64,000 bases of DNA from Volucribacter psittacicida (GTDB taxonomy: Bacteria; Pseudomonadota; Gammaproteobacteria; Enterobacterales; Pasteurellaceae), in NCBI RefSeq assembly GCF_004339025.1, contig NZ_SMFT01000001.1, forward strand, positions 62,001 through 126,000, in the 5' to 3' direction. Shown here piece after piece: positions 1 to 10,012 of the stretch; positions within the stretch are counted from its first letter, which is position 1, and every line of letters starts with the position of its first letter. The notes beneath the pieces are model-generated. The model searched no databases and was not told the DNA's origin. It was given only the letters and a program-made list of their open reading frames with translations. Made by a program: the position numbers and the translations under genes.

Positions 1-1
1 G

Positions 2-796
2 GGCTATTTTGTGCGTAAGTTACCCAAAGAGCCACAAAAAAATATTGTTTATCAAGCCTATGTCTTATTTAGTGAACGCTTGAAATTACGCAATGTTAAA
101 GTGAAACCCTTACGCCTAACCTTAGAAAAAAATATGCCTATTGGTTCAGGGCTTGGTTCTAGTGCTTGTTCCATTGTGGCGGCGTTAGTGGCATTAAATC
201 AATTTCATCAACAGCCTTTTTCTAAGATGGAATTATTAGAAATGATGGGCGAATTAGAAGGGCGTATTTCGGGATCTATTCATTACGATAATGTTGCGCC
301 TTGTTATCTTGGCGGCGTGCAATTAATGGTGCAATCCTTAGGCAATATTTGTCAAACCTTACCTTTTTTTGATGATTGGTATTGGGTCCTGGCTTATCCA
401 GGGATTGAAGTGTCCACAGCGGAAGCCAGAGCCATTTTGCCAAAACAATATACACGGCAAGATGTGATTGCTCATGGTCGCCATTTAGGCAGTTTTGTGC
501 ATGCTTGCCATACTCAACAAGCCGCATTGGCAGCATTAATGATGCAAGATGTGATTGCTGAACCTTATCGTGAGGCTTTATTGCCTCATTTTGCCGAAGT
601 GAAACAGGCAACCCGAGATCTTGGCGCATTAGCTACGGGCATTTCAGGCTCAGGCCCAACCATTTTTTCCATTGCCCCTGATTTGGCACATGCGAGCCGT
701 TTAGCCAATTATTTAGAACAGCATTATTTACAAAATAACGAGGGCTTTGTGCATATTTGTAAAGTGGATAATGCGGGGGCAAGAGAATTGTCCTAA
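2..796 (+). CDS. thrB: Homoserine kinase, 5'-truncated by the window edge
   Basis: This cytoplasmic GHMP-family kinase phosphorylates homoserine to O-phosphohomoserine, the penultimate step of threonine synthesis. The reading frame is open from base 2 and continues beyond the window. About 264 residues are visible; the family is about 310 long, so roughly the first 45 residues are missing. The GHMP ATP-binding loop [12 protein letters not shown] is intact (near residue 45 of the visible part), and the C-terminal GHMP glycine motif GISGSGPT is present. It lies 49 bases upstream of thrC in the same direction, the usual thrABC operon order. A GTG at 11 could be mistaken for a start, but homology continues upstream of it (GYFVRKLP), so the true start lies outside. 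Confidence 0.95.
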   Translation, partial: GYFVRKLPKEPQKNIVYQAYVLFSERLKLRNVKVKPLRLTLEKNMPIGSGLGSSACSIVAALVALNQFHQQPFSKMELLEMMGELEGRISGSIHYDNVAPCYLGGVQLMVQSLGNICQTLPFFDDWYWVLAYPGIEVSTAEARAILPKQYTRQDVIAHGRHLGSFVHACHTQQAALAALMMQDVIAEPYREALLPHFAEVKQATRDLGALATGISGSGPTIFSIAPDLAHASRLANYLEQHYLQNNEGFVHICKVDNAGARELS

Positions 797-845
797 ATCA
801 GATTACAGGTATAATAAACAATTATTTTAAGTATGGACTAACACA

Positions 846-2129
846 ATGAATTTATACAATATTAAACACCCTGAACAACAAGTGAATTTTGCCCAAGCGG
901 TACGCCAAGGGTTAGGTAAAGATCAAGGTCTATTTTTCCCTGAACATATTCCGCAATTCAGTGAAGAAGAAATCGCACAATTATTAGCATTACCCCTCGT
1001 TGAGCGTAGTCAACGCATTTTAGCCCGTTTAATTGGCGATGAAATTCCTGCGGAACAGCTTAATCAAATGGTAGAAAATGCCTTTACATTCCCAGCGCCA
1101 GTGGCAAAAGTGGCTGACAATATTTATGCCCTAGAACTTTTTCATGGGCCAACCTTAGCCTTTAAAGATTTTGGTGGACGCTTTATGGCACAAGCCTTAG
1201 CGAATGTGCGTGGCGATGGCAAAATTACCATTTTAACCGCAACTTCTGGCGATACGGGGGCGGCAGTAGCACACGCATTTTATGGCTTGCCAAATATTGA
1301 AGTGGTTATTTTATATCCAAAAGGAAAAATTAGCCCATTACAAGAAAAATTATTCTGTACACTCGGTGGCAATATTCGTACGGTTGCGATTAATGGCGAT
1401 TTTGATGATTGCCAAGCCTTAGTAAAACAAGCCTTTGATGATCAAGAATTGCGAGAAAGTATTGGATTAAACTCGGCAAACTCCATTAATATTAGCCGTT
1501 TACTGGCACAAATTTGTTATTATTTTGAGGCTGTGAGTCAATTACCAAAAGAACAGCGACAAAACCTTGTTGTGTCTGTGCCAAGTGGTAATTTTGGAAA
1601 CCTGACCGCAGGTTTAATCGCCAAATCTCTCGGTTTACCGATTAAACGTTTTGTGGCGGCAACCAATGCCAATGATACCGTACCACGTTATTTACAAGAC
1701 GGACATTGGAACCCTCATGATACCGTTGCTACCTTATCTAATGCCATGGACGTAAGCCGCCCAAATAACTGGCCTCGGGTAGAAGAAATTTTCAAACGCA
1801 ATGGTTGGGCGTTAGCAGATCTTCATTCCGCCGCTTTGACTGACCCACAAACGGAGCAAGCATTGAATGAACTCTATGATAAAGGTTATCTCTGTGAACC
1901 ACATGGTGCGATTGCTTACCAAGTGTTAAGCCAAGATTTACAAGCGGACGAAACAGGACTGTTCCTTTGCACGGCTCACCCAGCAAAATTCAAAGAATCA
2001 GTAGAACGTATTTTATCCATTGACTTACCATTGCCAGAGGCATTAGATAAGCATAATAAATTACCTCTCTTGTCTGATGAAATGGCAAATGATTTTGCTA
2101 CGCTAAGAGCTTATTTATTAAAGCCATAA
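846..2129 (+). CDS. thrC: Threonine synthase
   Basis: This PLP enzyme converts O-phosphohomoserine to threonine. At 427 residues it matches the usual length of the gamma-proteobacterial enzyme (about 428). The PLP-lysine region HGPTLAFKDFGG, the substrate-site stretch ATSGDTGAAV and the later VPSGNFGN glycine loop (phosphate binding) are all recognisable. It follows thrB closely and is the last gene of the operon. No clear hairpin terminator follows; instead an uptake signal at 2136 and a degenerate palindromic repeat separate it from the DUF1643 gene. The first ATG of the frame fits the family N-terminus (MNLYNIKHPE). Confidence 0.97.
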   Translation: MNLYNIKHPEQQVNFAQAVRQGLGKDQGLFFPEHIPQFSEEEIAQLLALPLVERSQRILARLIGDEIPAEQLNQMVENAFTFPAPVAKVADNIYALELFHGPTLAFKDFGGRFMAQALANVRGDGKITILTATSGDTGAAVAHAFYGLPNIEVVILYPKGKISPLQEKLFCTLGGNIRTVAINGDFDDCQALVKQAFDDQELRESIGLNSANSINISRLLAQICYYFEAVSQLPKEQRQNLVVSVPSGNFGNLTAGLIAKSLGLPIKRFVAATNANDTVPRYLQDGHWNPHDTVATLSNAMDVSRPNNWPRVEEIFKRNGWALADLHSAALTDPQTEQALNELYDKGYLCEPHGAIAYQVLSQDLQADETGLFLCTAHPAKFKESVERILSIDLPLPEALDKHNKLPLLSDEMANDFATLRAYLLKP

Positions 2130-2135
2130 TCTACC

Positions 2136-2144
2136 AAGTGCGGT
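2136..2144 (+). repeat. DNA uptake signal sequence (Hin type)
   Basis: A perfect AAGTGCGGT lies seven bases after the thrC stop codon and is followed by an A/T-rich stretch, as in the extended H. influenzae uptake signal. There is no inverted partner nearby. Confidence 0.85.
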
Positions 2145-2169
2145 GAAAATAAATAAAATTTTAATTTCA

Positions 2170-2276
2170 TATAACCGCTTAACTTTTAAAATAAGACAAG
2201 ATTACTTGCCAAAACCTGTAAAATAGCATACGAAACGGAGCAAATCTGTACTATTTCAAAAGGTGGGAGTCTGTAA
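2170..2276 (-). repeat. Degenerate copy of the ~105-bp palindromic MITE-like repeat
   Basis: The left end (TATAACCGCTTAACTTTTAA then ATAAGACAAG) and right end (CTATTTCAAAAGG...CTGTA) align with the copy at 2939-3046 and, more weakly, with the intact copies elsewhere. It is strongly decayed in the middle. It lies in the same orientation as the 2939 copy on the other side of the DUF1643 gene. Confidence 0.55.
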
Positions 2277-2338
2277 TTAGTTCTTGTTTGTATGATATTT
2301 TAAGTTGTTAACTATATTGATTTCAAAGAGGTGTATTT

Positions 2339-2887
2339 ATGAATAAAAAAGTCAGTGATATTCGTCTATCTTATCCACAGGGTGAAGAACCAAATTTGTG
2401 TGTGCCTGAAGAATATGAAGATTATCGATATTTACTCGGTAGACTAGGAGCTAAACCCTTAGTCGTGATTTGTATGAACCCATCAGCGGCAAAAAAAGAC
2501 TTTAGTGATAAAACAGTTAATCGAATAATAAATGTTAGTAAGAGGTTAGGATATGATGGATGGGTAATTGCTAATGTATATCCAGAGCGAGCGACAAATG
2601 CATTAAATTTAGATAATTTTGATTCTGAGCTTGCAGAAAATAATGTTCAGTTGATAGTAGACTTTTTACTTAATAATGGTATTAATGAAATTTGGGGGGC
2701 TTGGGGAAACCTAGAGCGTCAATCTTTAGTTGAGGGAAAAAAACGACTTTTGTTGGCTTTTAGGCAGAATAATATCAGAGTATTTTCGTTCGCACCGTTA
2801 ACTCAGCAAGGACAACCTGTACACCCATTGAATCGAAGGGTAATACAGGATTTTTCAGAGTCGGGTAAAATATATTTAGATTTTTAG
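2339..2887 (+). CDS. DUF1643 domain-containing protein
   Basis: This 182-residue protein of unknown function matches what I know of the DUF1643 family: a central MNPSAA motif (residues 46-51), then DKTVNR, then GYDGWVIANVYPERAT, and a C-terminal HPLNRR stretch. No signal peptide or membrane segment is visible, so it should be cytoplasmic. DUF1643 proteins are scattered in bacteria, often in accessory positions, and no reaction is established. Here it stands alone between two housekeeping genes and between two degenerate palindromic repeats in direct orientation. It has no uptake signal and its coding appears richer in A/T-ending codons than its neighbours, which hints at acquisition. RBS AGAGG at about 2328. 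Confidence 0.8.
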   Translation: MNKKVSDIRLSYPQGEEPNLCVPEEYEDYRYLLGRLGAKPLVVICMNPSAAKKDFSDKTVNRIINVSKRLGYDGWVIANVYPERATNALNLDNFDSELAENNVQLIVDFLLNNGINEIWGAWGNLERQSLVEGKKRLLLAFRQNNIRVFSFAPLTQQGQPVHPLNRRVIQDFSESGKIYLDF

Positions 2888-2938
2888 GCTCAATACAAAT
2901 ATGGATGAAAATCTATGTTTGCATTTAATCTGAATAGT

Positions 2939-3046
2939 TATAGTTGTTCAACTTTTGGAATAAGATAAGGCGGTTTGCAGAATACAGTACAGGTAGAACA
3001 GCGAAGCGAGTCAATGCAGTATTATTTCAAAAGGCGAATAACTATA
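2939..3046 (-). repeat. Degenerate copy of the ~105-bp palindromic MITE-like repeat
   Basis: Starts TATAGTTGTTC and ends GAATAACTATA, with interior ATAAGATAAGGCGGT, ACAGTACAGGTAG and GCAGTATTATTTCAAAAG. These align with the reverse orientation of intact copies such as 40337-40442. It forms a subfamily with the 2170 copy (shared ATTTCAAAAGG). It fills most of the gap between the DUF1643 gene and pdxH. Confidence 0.7.
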
Positions 3047-3131
3047 TAGCTAAACAAACTTCCATGTTAGATGTTGTTTTTAAAAAGTTTGTTTAACTGT
3101 ATTTTTACTTTTTCAAAGCTAGGAACAAACT

Positions 3132-3764
3132 ATGGATTTACACCATATCCGCCAAGAATACACCAAACAAGTGTTATCCATTAAACAATGTGCTACCAAC
3201 CCCTTTCAACAGTTTGAACAATGGCAACAACAGGCTTTGCATGCTGAAGTAAATGAGCCTACTGCAATGAACTTAGCCACTGTTGGTGCAGATGGACGAC
3301 CAAGTGCCAGAATGGTATTACTCAAAGAAGTGAATGAACAAGGTTTTGTATTCTTTACCAATTATTTAAGCCATAAAGGACAAGATCTTGCTGCTAATCC
3401 TTTCGCCAGTCTAACCTTTTTCTGGTCGGAATTACAACGGCAAGTCCGCATTGAAGGACGAGTAGAAAAAATCAGTGCAGAACAATCAGACCAATATTTC
3501 GCCAGCCGCCCTTATACTAGCCGATTGGGAGCTTGGGCAAGCGAACAAAGCCAACCCATTGAAAATTACCGAAGTTTATTAACTAAAGCAGCAAAGCTCG
3601 CCCTCACTTACCCACGCCAAGTTCCCCGTCCACCTCATTGGGGCGGTTATGTTGTGATACCTGATATGATGGAATTTTGGCAGGGCAGAGCCAGCCGTTT
3701 GCATGATCGTATTCAATATCAATTTCAACAAGGCGAATGGCATAAACGCCGTTTATCGCCTTGA
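3132..3764 (+). CDS. pdxH: Pyridoxamine 5'-phosphate oxidase
   Basis: This FMN-dependent oxidase makes pyridoxal 5'-phosphate from pyridoxine or pyridoxamine 5'-phosphate in the vitamin B6 pathway. It has 210 residues against about 218 in E. coli. Diagnostic stretches are present: RMVLLKEV (FMN phosphate site), the [12 protein letters not shown] segment, and the C-terminal [13 protein letters not shown] signature, ending in the typical basic-Leu-x-Pro tail. An AGGAAC ribosome site lies before the ATG. It has no operon partner: a repeat lies on each side (2939-3046 and 3769-3873). Confidence 0.97.
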   Translation: MDLHHIRQEYTKQVLSIKQCATNPFQQFEQWQQQALHAEVNEPTAMNLATVGADGRPSARMVLLKEVNEQGFVFFTNYLSHKGQDLAANPFASLTFFWSELQRQVRIEGRVEKISAEQSDQYFASRPYTSRLGAWASEQSQPIENYRSLLTKAAKLALTYPRQVPRPPHWGGYVVIPDMMEFWQGRASRLHDRIQYQFQQGEWHKRRLSP

Positions 3765-3768
3765 TAAA

Positions 3769-3873
3769 TATAGTCGTTAAATTTTAAATTGATACAGTGT
3801 TGGTACGCTTCGTCGTACTATTTTTACTGTCTTGGCGTACCGCTTTGTCTCATTTTAAATTGAAACGACTATA
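3769..3873. repeat. ~105-bp palindromic MITE-like repeat
   Basis: Full-length copy with ends TATAGTCGTT and AACGACTATA and the inner arms TTGGTACGC / GGCGTACCGC. The whole element can fold into one long imperfect hairpin. It lies between the convergent 3' ends of pdxH and yfgM, where the hairpin could end transcription in both directions. Confidence 0.85.
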
Positions 3874-3891
3874 CTAAACGGCAAAACAAAA

Positions 3892-4494
3892 TTAAAGATT
3901 ATTCAACCGCACTTCTATCCATTGTTGTTCAAAGGGGTTTGCTTGATTTTGTGCTTGTTGATAGCTTGCTTTCGCACCAGCTTTATCGCCTTTTGCGAGC
4001 AAAATATCGCCAGTGAGCAAATCTTTACGGCTTTGCCAGACATCGCCTTTAACCAGTTTTAAGCTTTCTAGGGCTTGATCAAATTGCTGTTGTTGATATT
4101 GTACAGCGGCTAAACGAATCGCACTAATCGATAATAAAATATCATCTTTTGCTTGTTGCGTGGCTTGTTTTAAGGCGTTTTCCGCTTCAGCAAATTGTTG
4201 TTTTTCAACAGCGTTTTTGGCTTGATCTAATAAAGCAAAGACGGCATAGCTACTGTTGCCATGTTGTTGAATAAGCTCAGCAATTTGGGCCGAATTGTCT
4301 TTATTTTGGTAAAGAAGCTGTTCATATTGATGTGAGGCTTGCAACATTTTTTCTTGTTGATAGGATTGCCAATATCGCCAGCCAAATACGGCTACAAAGG
4401 CGATAATAACAGCGATAATGATGACTAAATAATTTTGTTGCCACCAGCTTTTAAGCTGTTCTAAATCTTGTTCTTCTTCTGCAGAATATGCCAT
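3892..4494 (-). CDS. yfgM: YfgM-family ancillary SecYEG translocon subunit
   Basis: This 200-residue inner-membrane protein (E. coli about 206) has a cytoplasmic N-terminus (acidic AEEEQDLEQLKSWW), one membrane segment (VIIIAVIIAFVAVFGW, residues 24-39) and a periplasmic TPR-like domain rich in Q and A. In E. coli YfgM associates with SecYEG and PpiD and takes part in chaperoning secreted proteins. It sits 12 bases after hisS in the conserved rodZ-ispG-hisS-yfgM run. In E. coli bamB and der follow; here bamB is absent and the run ends at a palindromic repeat. An uptake signal (3906-3914) lies in its 3' coding end. RBS AAGGAAAAA before the ATG. Confidence 0.9.
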   Translation of the reverse strand: MAYSAEEEQDLEQLKSWWQQNYLVIIIAVIIAFVAVFGWRYWQSYQQEKMLQASHQYEQLLYQNKDNSAQIAELIQQHGNSSYAVFALLDQAKNAVEKQQFAEAENALKQATQQAKDDILLSISAIRLAAVQYQQQQFDQALESLKLVKGDVWQSRKDLLTGDILLAKGDKAGAKASYQQAQNQANPFEQQWIEVRLNNL

Positions 4495-4506
4495 AATTTT
4501 TCCTTT

Positions 4507-5793
4507 TTATCCTTGATAATATTGACGTAAATAATCAGTAACCGCATTTTGTTCGAGGCTAATTTGTTGATCATTGCTTAATAAATCTTTGACAATGACT
4601 TGCTGGGATTGTACTTCTGTTTCACCAATAACCAAAGCAAATTTTGCCCCACTTTTGTCTGCTCGTTTAAATTGTTTTTTGAATGCACCACCACTGCAAT
4701 GTAACATTGTGCGTAATTGTGGCAGTTCACTACGAAGTTTTTCTGCCAGTTTGAAGGCGGCAAGCGTTGTACCTTCGCCACTATGCACGATGTAAAGATC
4801 AACGGCTTTACTCACAGGAATGGCTTGATTAACTTCTTGGACGAGTAATACCAGACGTTCTAACCCCATGGCAAAACCAACACCTTGCGTTGCGTGTCCG
4901 CCTAATTGTTCAACTAAGCCATCATAGCGTCCTCCCCCACAAACTGTGCCTTGTGCACCTAATGCAGAGGTTACCCATTCAAATACGGTTTTATTATAGT
5001 AATCTAGACCACGCACGAGCTTTTGATTGATTTCATAATGAATACCCATAGCATCAAGTAATTGACAAAGTTGAGCAAAGTGCGTTTTTGATTCTTCATC
5101 TAAATAATCATGTAATTTTGGTGCATGATTAAGTACTTGTTGTACCGCCTCATTTTTACTATCTAAAATCCGCAATGGATTAGTGGTAAGACGGCGTTTG
5201 CAATCTTCATCTTGGTTAATCACATCTAAATGCTGTTGAAGAAAATCCACTAAGGCTTGTCGGTAATTTTTACGGGCTTCTAATGAGCCAATGGAGTTCA
5301 GTTGTAATGTTACATGATCAGCGATGCCTAAGGCTTGCCATAAACGTGCGGTAAGAATGATTAATTCCGCATCAATCTCAGGATTGGCAATACCAAAAAT
5401 TTCCACACCCACTTGATGAAATTGGCGGTAGCGTCCTTTTTGTGGGCGTTCATAGCGGAACATCGGTCCCATATACCATAAACGTTGTTCTTGGTTATAT
5501 AATAAACCATGTTGAATACCTGCACGCACACAGCCTGCGGTACCTTCTGGACGCAGGGTAAGGCTTTCTTCATCACGATCATTAAAGGTAAACATTTCTT
5601 TGCTGACCACATCAGTTTCATCGCCAATGGCTCGAGCAAATAAGGGAGTATTCTCCACGATAGGCATACGAATTTCGGCGTAACCATAGCTCGCTAAAAC
5701 TTGGCGTATTTGGGCTTCAACCCATTGCCATAAAGGGGTTTCTGTTGGTAAGCAATCATTCATTCCGCGGATTGCTTGAATTGTTTTTGCCAC
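4507..5793 (-). CDS. hisS: Histidyl-tRNA synthetase
   Basis: This class II aminoacyl-tRNA synthetase charges tRNA-His. Its 428 residues match the family length (about 424). Visible landmarks are the N-terminal IRGMNDCLP, motif 2 ([17 protein letters not shown]), the histidine-specific [13 protein letters not shown], and motif 3 ([11 protein letters not shown]), followed by an anticodon-binding C-terminal domain. It is co-directional with ispG (26-base gap) and yfgM, the order conserved across gamma-proteobacteria. RBS AAGGAAAAA precedes the ATG. Confidence 0.98.
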   Translation of the reverse strand: MAKTIQAIRGMNDCLPTETPLWQWVEAQIRQVLASYGYAEIRMPIVENTPLFARAIGDETDVVSKEMFTFNDRDEESLTLRPEGTAGCVRAGIQHGLLYNQEQRLWYMGPMFRYERPQKGRYRQFHQVGVEIFGIANPEIDAELIILTARLWQALGIADHVTLQLNSIGSLEARKNYRQALVDFLQQHLDVINQDEDCKRRLTTNPLRILDSKNEAVQQVLNHAPKLHDYLDEESKTHFAQLCQLLDAMGIHYEINQKLVRGLDYYNKTVFEWVTSALGAQGTVCGGGRYDGLVEQLGGHATQGVGFAMGLERLVLLVQEVNQAIPVSKAVDLYIVHSGEGTTLAAFKLAEKLRSELPQLRTMLHCSGGAFKKQFKRADKSGAKFALVIGETEVQSQQVIVKDLLSNDQQISLEQNAVTDYLRQYYQG

Positions 5794-5819
5794 AATTTTT
5801 CCTTTTTTGTTATTAATGA

Positions 5820-6923
5820 TTAAATAATGCGATTTTTAGGATCTTGAGTTGCCACTTTGGCACGAATTTTTGCCTCAAGTTGATCAATGAGAAGATCATT
5901 ATCAAAACGCTCTTTCTGGCGTTCTCCGTCAAGATAATAACCACTTTTTTTATTGCCACCTGTTACCCCCAGATCGGAAACCAGCGCTTCGCCCGGTCCA
6001 TTGACGACACAGCCAATAATAGACACATCCATTGGGGTAACAATATCTTCCAAGCGTTGTTCGAGGGCATTGACAGTCCCTATTACATCAAATTCTTGTC
6101 GTGAGCAAGTAGGGCAAGCGATAAAATTAATGCCCCTTGAGCGGATACGCAAGGATTTTAGAATATCAAAACCTACTTTGATTTCTTCTACTGGATCTGC
6201 TGCTAAGGATACTCGCAAGGTATCGCCAATTCCTTCCGCTAAAAGCATTCCCAAACCGACCGCACTTTTTACGGCACCCGCTCTTGCTCCTCCAGCTTCT
6301 GTAATGCCTAAATGCAAGGGTTGCTTAATGGCTTTAGCAAGTAGCCGATAAGATTCAACTGCAAGGAATACATCTGAGGCTTTGACACTTACCTTAAACT
6401 GATCGAAATTCAATCGATCTAAGATTTCAACATGGCGTAGTGCTGACTCTAATAATGCCTCTGGGGTAGGTTCGCCATATTTTTCTTGTAAATCACGTTC
6501 TAATGAACCCGCATTAACACCAATACGGATAGGGATATTTTTGTCTTTTGCACAATCAACTACCGCACGAATACGATCTTCTCGTCCGATATTGCCCGGG
6601 TTAATGCGTAAACAATCAACCCCATATTCGGCGACTTTTAGTGCGATGCGATAATCAAAGTGAATATCTGCCACTAAAGGGAGATTGACTTGTTGTTTGA
6701 TTAATTTAAAGGCTTCTGCGGCATCCATTGTTGGTACAGAAACCCGAACAATATCCGCCCCCACACGTTCTAAAGCCTTGATTTGTGCAACGGTCGCTTC
6801 TACATCAGTGGTACGTGTATTGGTCATTGATTGCACCGCAATAGGGGCATCGCCCCCAACAGGCACATTACCCACATAAATTTTACTGGATTCACGACGT
6901 TTAATATTTGGTTTTGCTAACAT
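5820..6923 (-). CDS. ispG: 4-hydroxy-3-methylbut-2-en-1-yl diphosphate synthase (flavodoxin/ferredoxin)
   Basis: This iron-sulfur enzyme (GcpE) makes HMBPP from MEcPP in the non-mevalonate isoprenoid pathway. At 367 residues it is close to the E. coli protein (372). The N-terminal TIM-barrel begins [15 protein letters not shown]; the C-terminal domain carries the [4Fe-4S] ligands in [11 protein letters not shown] and [10 protein letters not shown]. It lies between rodZ (11-base gap) and hisS, so it is probably translated from the same message. Confidence 0.98.
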   Translation of the reverse strand: MLAKPNIKRRESSKIYVGNVPVGGDAPIAVQSMTNTRTTDVEATVAQIKALERVGADIVRVSVPTMDAAEAFKLIKQQVNLPLVADIHFDYRIALKVAEYGVDCLRINPGNIGREDRIRAVVDCAKDKNIPIRIGVNAGSLERDLQEKYGEPTPEALLESALRHVEILDRLNFDQFKVSVKASDVFLAVESYRLLAKAIKQPLHLGITEAGGARAGAVKSAVGLGMLLAEGIGDTLRVSLAADPVEEIKVGFDILKSLRIRSRGINFIACPTCSRQEFDVIGTVNALEQRLEDIVTPMDVSIIGCVVNGPGEALVSDLGVTGGNKKSGYYLDGERQKERFDNDLLIDQLEAKIRAKVATQDPKNRII

Positions 6924-6934
6924 AATTTTCCTAA

Positions 6935-7879
6935 TTATGATTCAGGTAAACGAAAGCGAGCGACACGCCCATCAACTTTTAATGGCACATTTTGCCCACG
7001 ATAGGTAATTTTGACATTATTTGGCGCCCCGATAATTAATGAATAAGGTTCACCATCATTAAAGTGAAGCACTTCGCCCTGTTTATATTCTTTTTCTGCT
7101 AAGATTTTCCCATTGGCATTTCTTACACTGATCCAACAGCTCGCTTGCGTGACTTCAATATGCAAAATAGGTTGCTGAGTTTGCTCAGTATCCGCAGTAG
7201 CAGGAGTAGAGATATTGTGAATATGTTGTGCCACAACGCTTGTATTATCTGATGATGTTGCTGCATTCATTACATCAGAGGTTGTTGTTTGGGTTAAGTT
7301 ATCGGAAGAAACAGGTGCGTTTTCTGTTGATGGCACATTTTCAGCCTGTTCTGCCCGTGGTTTTTCTTCAGTGGCGGTTAGGCTAACAGGCAATGCATGA
7401 CTTTGTACCGATTCGGAATGGTTGACCACATAATTATCCACTAAATTATCACGCTCGGCGTTGGCTTGTTGATGGTTTTCCCACCACCATAATAAGGTCA
7501 TACCAATGACCGCGATAACCACAAACCAAGTTAAGCAACTTAACCAACGCCCATGCCCAGAGTGGCTATTTACCACTTTTTTGGCACGAGCATTTTTATT
7601 TAAATCATTTTTTTCTATTTCACCGAATTGGATTTGTTGATAGAGATTTTCTGGTAATTTTAGAAATTTTGCATAGTTACGCACATAACCCCGCATAAAG
7701 GTAGCAGGAATAGCGGAATGAATAAATTCATTATTTTCAATATGTTGCAAAATAGAAAGGCGTAATCCTACCTTTTCTGCGGCCTCTGTCAAAGACAGTC
7801 CTAAGGCTTCTCGGGCTAAACGAAATTGATCGCCGAGGGAAGGCGTATTCGGTTCAGCGAAGTCGGGTTTATTTTGCAT
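6935..7879 (-). CDS. rodZ: Cytoskeleton protein RodZ
   Basis: A bitopic inner-membrane protein that links the MreB cytoskeleton to the cell-wall elongation machinery. The 314 residues show an N-terminal Xre-like helix-turn-helix ([20 protein letters not shown] onward, about residues 15-85), a basic linker, one membrane span ([18 protein letters not shown], about residues 115-132), a low-complexity S/T/A/Q periplasmic linker, and a C-terminal domain ending in a beta-rich part ([20 protein letters not shown], residues about 238-257). It heads the rodZ-ispG-hisS-yfgM run. It is slightly shorter than E. coli RodZ (337), the difference lying mainly in the linker. Confidence 0.95.
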   Translation of the reverse strand: MQNKPDFAEPNTPSLGDQFRLAREALGLSLTEAAEKVGLRLSILQHIENNEFIHSAIPATFMRGYVRNYAKFLKLPENLYQQIQFGEIEKNDLNKNARAKKVVNSHSGHGRWLSCLTWFVVIAVIGMTLLWWWENHQQANAERDNLVDNYVVNHSESVQSHALPVSLTATEEKPRAEQAENVPSTENAPVSSDNLTQTTTSDVMNAATSSDNTSVVAQHIHNISTPATADTEQTQQPILHIEVTQASCWISVRNANGKILAEKEYKQGEVLHFNDGEPYSLIIGAPNNVKITYRGQNVPLKVDGRVARFRLPES

Positions 7880-7972
7880 AATGTTCCAATTCTAATCAGT
7901 CTTAATTTAAATGCTAAAGTTTAAATTTGTCAGGATCGTTTTGCAATACTTATCGATGATTATTATGATAAT

Positions 7973-8554
7973 TTACTCTTTCTTGAGCAAAGGAAGAAGT
8001 TGATTAGCACGCAAAGGATCACGTTGTTGTAATTGGGCGAAATATTGTTGTAGGCGTATTTGATCTTTCGCTGCGGCACTACAAAGTACTAAGTTTTCAT
8101 AGGTGTCCGCTTGATGATAATAATGAGGGCTATTTAAGGCTTGCTCAAATTGGGTATAGGCTTGCTCAAAACGACCTTGACTACATAAAAAAGTGGCATA
8201 ATTGTTATAACTATCCCCTTGCTTAGGATCAAGCTCAATGGCTGTGAGATAAGCCTGCTCTGCTTGGTTTGTTTCGCCTTGTTTTTGATAAAAATAAGCT
8301 AGAGCGGCATGGACTAAATAATCATTTGGAGCGTGTGCCAAGGCACGATCTAAATTGATTTTGGCTTGTTGCATATCTTGTTGAGCAAGATAACCTAAAG
8401 CCAATTCTATGCGTGCTTTGGCGGCTTGTTGCTTATTGAACTCTTCCTTTGTAGGGCTTGTGCTATGGGAAACACAGCCCAACATCAAGCCAATCATAAG
8501 AAAAACAAGAGAAAATCGCACCGCACTTTTTAGATTGAGTAATAAGTTGAGCAT
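7973..8554 (-). CDS. pilW: Type IV pilus biogenesis/stability lipoprotein PilW (PilF), TPR protein
   Basis: This 193-residue outer-membrane lipoprotein helps assemble the PilQ secretin. It has a signal peptide ending at a lipobox (LMLGC, Cys at residue 27) followed by TPR repeats (LALGYLAQQDMQQAKINLDR; YFYQKQGETNQAEQAYLTAI; NYATFLCSQGRFEQAYTQFE). In naturally competent Pasteurellaceae type IV pili take up DNA. Fittingly, an uptake signal (8520-8528) lies inside the signal-peptide coding region. Its strong RBS (AGGAGGAAAT) begins a few bases inside of a palindromic repeat that separates it from rlmN, its usual upstream neighbour. Confidence 0.9.
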   Translation of the reverse strand: MLNLLLNLKSAVRFSLVFLMIGLMLGCVSHSTSPTKEEFNKQQAAKARIELALGYLAQQDMQQAKINLDRALAHAPNDYLVHAALAYFYQKQGETNQAEQAYLTAIELDPKQGDSYNNYATFLCSQGRFEQAYTQFEQALNSPHYYHQADTYENLVLCSAAAKDQIRLQQYFAQLQQRDPLRANQLLPLLKKE

Positions 8555-8566
8555 ATTTCCTCCTGT

Positions 8567-8673
8567 TATCGTCGTCCCATTTTAAAATGATACAGCGTTT
8601 GGTACGCCTCGCCGTACTACTTGTACTGTCTTCGTCGTTCCGCCTTGTCTCATTTTAAATTGAAACGACTATA
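8567..8673. repeat. ~105-bp palindromic MITE-like repeat
   Basis: Near-complete copy: begins TATCGTCGTCCCATTTTAAA, contains TGGTACGCCTCGCCGTACTA, ends AAACGACTATA. It fills almost exactly the space between rlmN and pilW, whose RBS lies only a few bases away. If the hairpin ends transcription, pilW onward would depend on readthrough or its own promoter. Confidence 0.85.
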
Positions 8674-8683
8674 AGGTGGTTGA

Positions 8684-9808
8684 TTATTGATGTCGTACAC
8701 CAATATTTTCACCAAATTGTTTTTTCATGGCATTAATCGCTGTCCGTTTCGTGCGATCGATGACATCGCCAGCTAATTGCCCACAAGCCGCATCAATATC
8801 ATCGCCACGTGTTTTACGTACAATCACAGTAAAACCATATTCCATTAAGGTTTTTTGGAAACGATCGATACGTGTATTTGAGCTTTTAGTATAAGGTGCC
8901 TCAGGGAACGGATTCCAAGGGATTAAGTTAATTTTGCAAGGGGTATTTTTTAGTACTTGTGCCAGCTGATGAGCTTGTTCAACGCCATCATTCACTTGAT
9001 TTAACATCACATATTCAATGGTAACCTTACCATGATTTGCGTTAGATTGGCCCAAATAACGATTTACGGCGTCCATTAACATCTTAATGTTGTATTTTTT
9101 ATTAAGCGGAATAATTTCATCACGCAATTCATCAGTAGGGGCGTGTAATGAAATTGCCAACGCCACATCAATCATTTCGCTTAATTTATCTAAGGCAGGC
9201 ACGACCCCAGAAGTGGAAAGGGTAACACGCCGTTTGGATAAACCATAAGCAAAATCATCAAGCATTAATTCCATAGCGGGTACCACATTTGCCATATTTA
9301 ATAGCGGTTCGCCCATACCCATCATCACCACATTGGTAATGGGACGCACACCCGTTACACCAAAATTACCGAGAATTTTAGAGGCACGCCATACTTGACC
9401 AATAATTTCAGACACCGTCAAATTGCGATTAAAGCCTTGTTGTGCCGTTGAACAAAAGGTACAGGCTAAGGCACAACCTACTTGCGAGGAAACACATAAA
9501 GTGGCTCGTTCCGCTTCGGGAATATATACGGTTTCCACTTGTTGATCGCCTACTTGCATTGCCCATTTTATGGTGCCGTCTGAGGAACGTTGTTCAACCG
9601 CCACTTCGGGCGCTTTGATTTCTGCGACGGCTTTTAATTTTTCTCGTAATTTTTTATTAATATTGGTCATATTGTCAAAATTGTCCTCACCAAAGTGGTA
9701 AATCCATTTGACTAATTGATCTGCTCGGAAAGGTTTTTCCCCCAATTCTTGCAAAAATTCTCGCATTTGTTGGCGGGTAAGATTCATTAAATTGATTTTT
9801 TCTGACAT
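8684..9808 (-). CDS. rlmN: Dual-specificity 23S rRNA/tRNA (adenine-C2) methyltransferase RlmN
   Basis: A radical-SAM enzyme that methylates A2503 of 23S rRNA and A37 of some tRNAs. The SAM cluster motif CALACTFC is intact, and the methyl-carrying C-terminal cysteine is seen in [10 protein letters not shown] chose the ATG at 9808 (374 residues, [10 protein letters not shown]) rather than the in-frame ATG at 9865. It has a GAGGCG ribosome site and matches the family N-terminus, whereas the 19 residues upstream look non-conserved. It is the first gene of the minus-strand rlmN-pilW-rodZ-ispG-hisS-yfgM series. Confidence 0.96.
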   Translation of the reverse strand: MSEKINLMNLTRQQMREFLQELGEKPFRADQLVKWIYHFGEDNFDNMTNINKKLREKLKAVAEIKAPEVAVEQRSSDGTIKWAMQVGDQQVETVYIPEAERATLCVSSQVGCALACTFCSTAQQGFNRNLTVSEIIGQVWRASKILGNFGVTGVRPITNVVMMGMGEPLLNMANVVPAMELMLDDFAYGLSKRRVTLSTSGVVPALDKLSEMIDVALAISLHAPTDELRDEIIPLNKKYNIKMLMDAVNRYLGQSNANHGKVTIEYVMLNQVNDGVEQAHQLAQVLKNTPCKINLIPWNPFPEAPYTKSSNTRIDRFQKTLMEYGFTVIVRKTRGDDIDAACGQLAGDVIDRTKRTAINAMKKQFGENIGVRHQ

Positions 9809-9960
9809 AAAAAACGCCTCGTTGTTACACTTGTGGCAAAAGTAGAGTGAAAGTTTAGTTAGCATTAAAGAGGGCTAATCCTCGGCTAACGGCAAAAATA
9901 AGTGCGAATTGTACTGATTTCACTTGCATTAATCTAGCAATTTTATAAATCGCTGAAAAA

Positions 9961-9995
9961 TTTTTTAAAAAATAGACCGCACTTTTGCGATCTAT
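9961..9995 (-). terminator. Rho-independent terminator of lpxH containing an uptake signal
   Basis: On the minus strand the arms ATAGATCGC and GCGGTCTAT (9987-9995 and 9972-9980) enclose AAAAGT, and the second arm runs straight into TTTTTTAAAA. The stem includes a perfect uptake signal (9976-9984). It lies about 100 bases after the lpxH stop, beyond the palindromic repeat at 10013. Confidence 0.7.
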
Positions 9996-10012
9996 CGCAC
10001 AAAACTAAAATA

